From Cacajao melanocephalus (lineage: Eukaryota; Chordata; Mammalia; Primates; Pitheciidae), in NCBI GenBank assembly GCA_963573385.1, contig CAUYLG010075681.1, positions 48,641-112,640 on the forward strand: DNA of 64,000 nt. The letters run 5' to 3'. Shown here one piece after another: positions 63,538 through 64,000 of this stretch (positions are counted from its first letter, which is position 1; each line of letters starts with the position of its first letter). The position numbers and the translations under genes are program-made. Below the pieces are notes generated by a model, which was not told the DNA's origin, did no database searches, and saw only the letters and a list, made by a program, of their open reading frames with translations.

Positions 63538-63904
63538 TCTTCTTCTTCTTTTTTTTTTTTAATTTTTATTGTATTTTAGGTTTTGGGGTACATGTGAAGA
63601 ACATGCAAGATTGTTGCATAGGTACACACGTGGCAGTGTGATTTGCTGCTTTCCTCCCCTTCACCTATATCTGGCATTTCTTCCCGTGCTATCTCTCCCC
63701 AACTCCCCACCCCCCGCTGTCCCTCCCCTATATCCCCCCAACAGACCCCAGTGTGTGATGCTGCCCTCCCTGTGTCCATGTGTTCTCATTGTTCAACACC
63801 CGCCTATGAGTGAGAACATGCGGTGTTTGATTTTGTGTTCTTGTGTCATTTTGCTGAGAATTACTGGGTATATATCCAAAGGAGTATAAATCGTTCTACT
63901 ATAA
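63538..63904 (-). mobile_element. Young L1 3' end, antisense, with inverted 5' part
   Basis: The tail appears as a (TTC)n/T run (63538-63561), followed by L1 3' sequence (attttaggttttggggtaca, tgttgcataggtacacacgt) to about 63860. From 63861 to 63904 the sequence (ttactgggtatatatccaaa) is the opposite strand of a more 5' part of the same L1 type, so the 5' end is inverted. A perfect 17-bp target duplication, ggactttgcaagttttt, lies at 63521-63537 and 63905-63921. It shares its subfamily with 55534-55932. Confidence 0.88.
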
Positions 63905-63921
63905 GGACTTTGCAAGTTTTT

Positions 63922-64000
63922 AGAGCCACCAAGTTTCACCAGTCTATAAGGTCAGCACCCCCCAGCCTCATTCCCATTGACACAGAGCTTCTGTGTCCCC
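63922..64000. other. Intron to the window edge
   Basis: Short unique sequence after the L1 target duplication. Nothing recognised. Confidence 0.5.

Noticed and set aside
61367..64000. Search for the next GRB10 exon (RCLEDHELVV)
   Set aside because: No matching sequence with an acceptor was found. It must lie downstream of the window.

Overview
The window is nuclear genomic DNA from a simian primate. It covers an internal part of GRB10, the gene for growth factor receptor-bound protein 10, an adaptor that binds and inhibits the insulin and IGF1 receptors. The gene reads on the + strand. Three coding exons are visible (18014-18215, 22755-22896 and 61210-61366). All have AG acceptors and GT donors, and their phases join without a frameshift. 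They encode the N-terminal proline-rich segment and the start of the Ras-associating (RA) domain. The upstream coding exons and the downstream RA remainder, PH, BPS and SH2 exons lie outside the window. Everything else is intron.

Three points support the species call. Alu elements (8968-9302, 51411-51738, 52420-52720) mean a primate. The GRB10 peptide is close to human but not identical: it lacks six residues present in human after SLES and one codon in the GPPR stretch, and has several substitutions. Two young L1 3' ends (55534-55932, 63538-63904) carry a 3' UTR that differs from human L1PA and matches what I recall of New World monkey L1s. I infer a platyrrhine, at moderate confidence. All comparisons are from memory.

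Layout: 1-18013 is the tail of a large intron, with a Tigger-type DNA transposon, MIRs, MaLR/ERVL LTR remnants and an old antisense L1 split by an Alu. 18014-22896 holds two exons separated by a 4.5 kb intron whose last part is an antisense L1ME remnant ending about 38 bp before the second exon. 22897-61209 is a 38.3 kb intron. It holds a striking 32-bp inverted repeat (24244-24315), a degenerate minisatellite (about 31955-32190), a perfect 100-bp direct duplication (35779-35878 and 36826-36925), L2-like, L1M and MaLR remnants, a roughly 5 kb antisense L1PB/L1MA-type element with two nested Alus, and a young L1 insertion with clean target-site duplications. The third exon follows, then 2.6 kb of the next intron, ending in a second young L1 with a 5' inversion.

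No second gene, RNA gene, CRISPR array or CpG island was recognised. The most notable items are the near-perfect inverted repeat, the 100-bp duplication, the in-frame coding deletion, a strong in-frame upstream splice acceptor 60 nt before the RA-domain exon, and the twin-primed L1 at the right edge.
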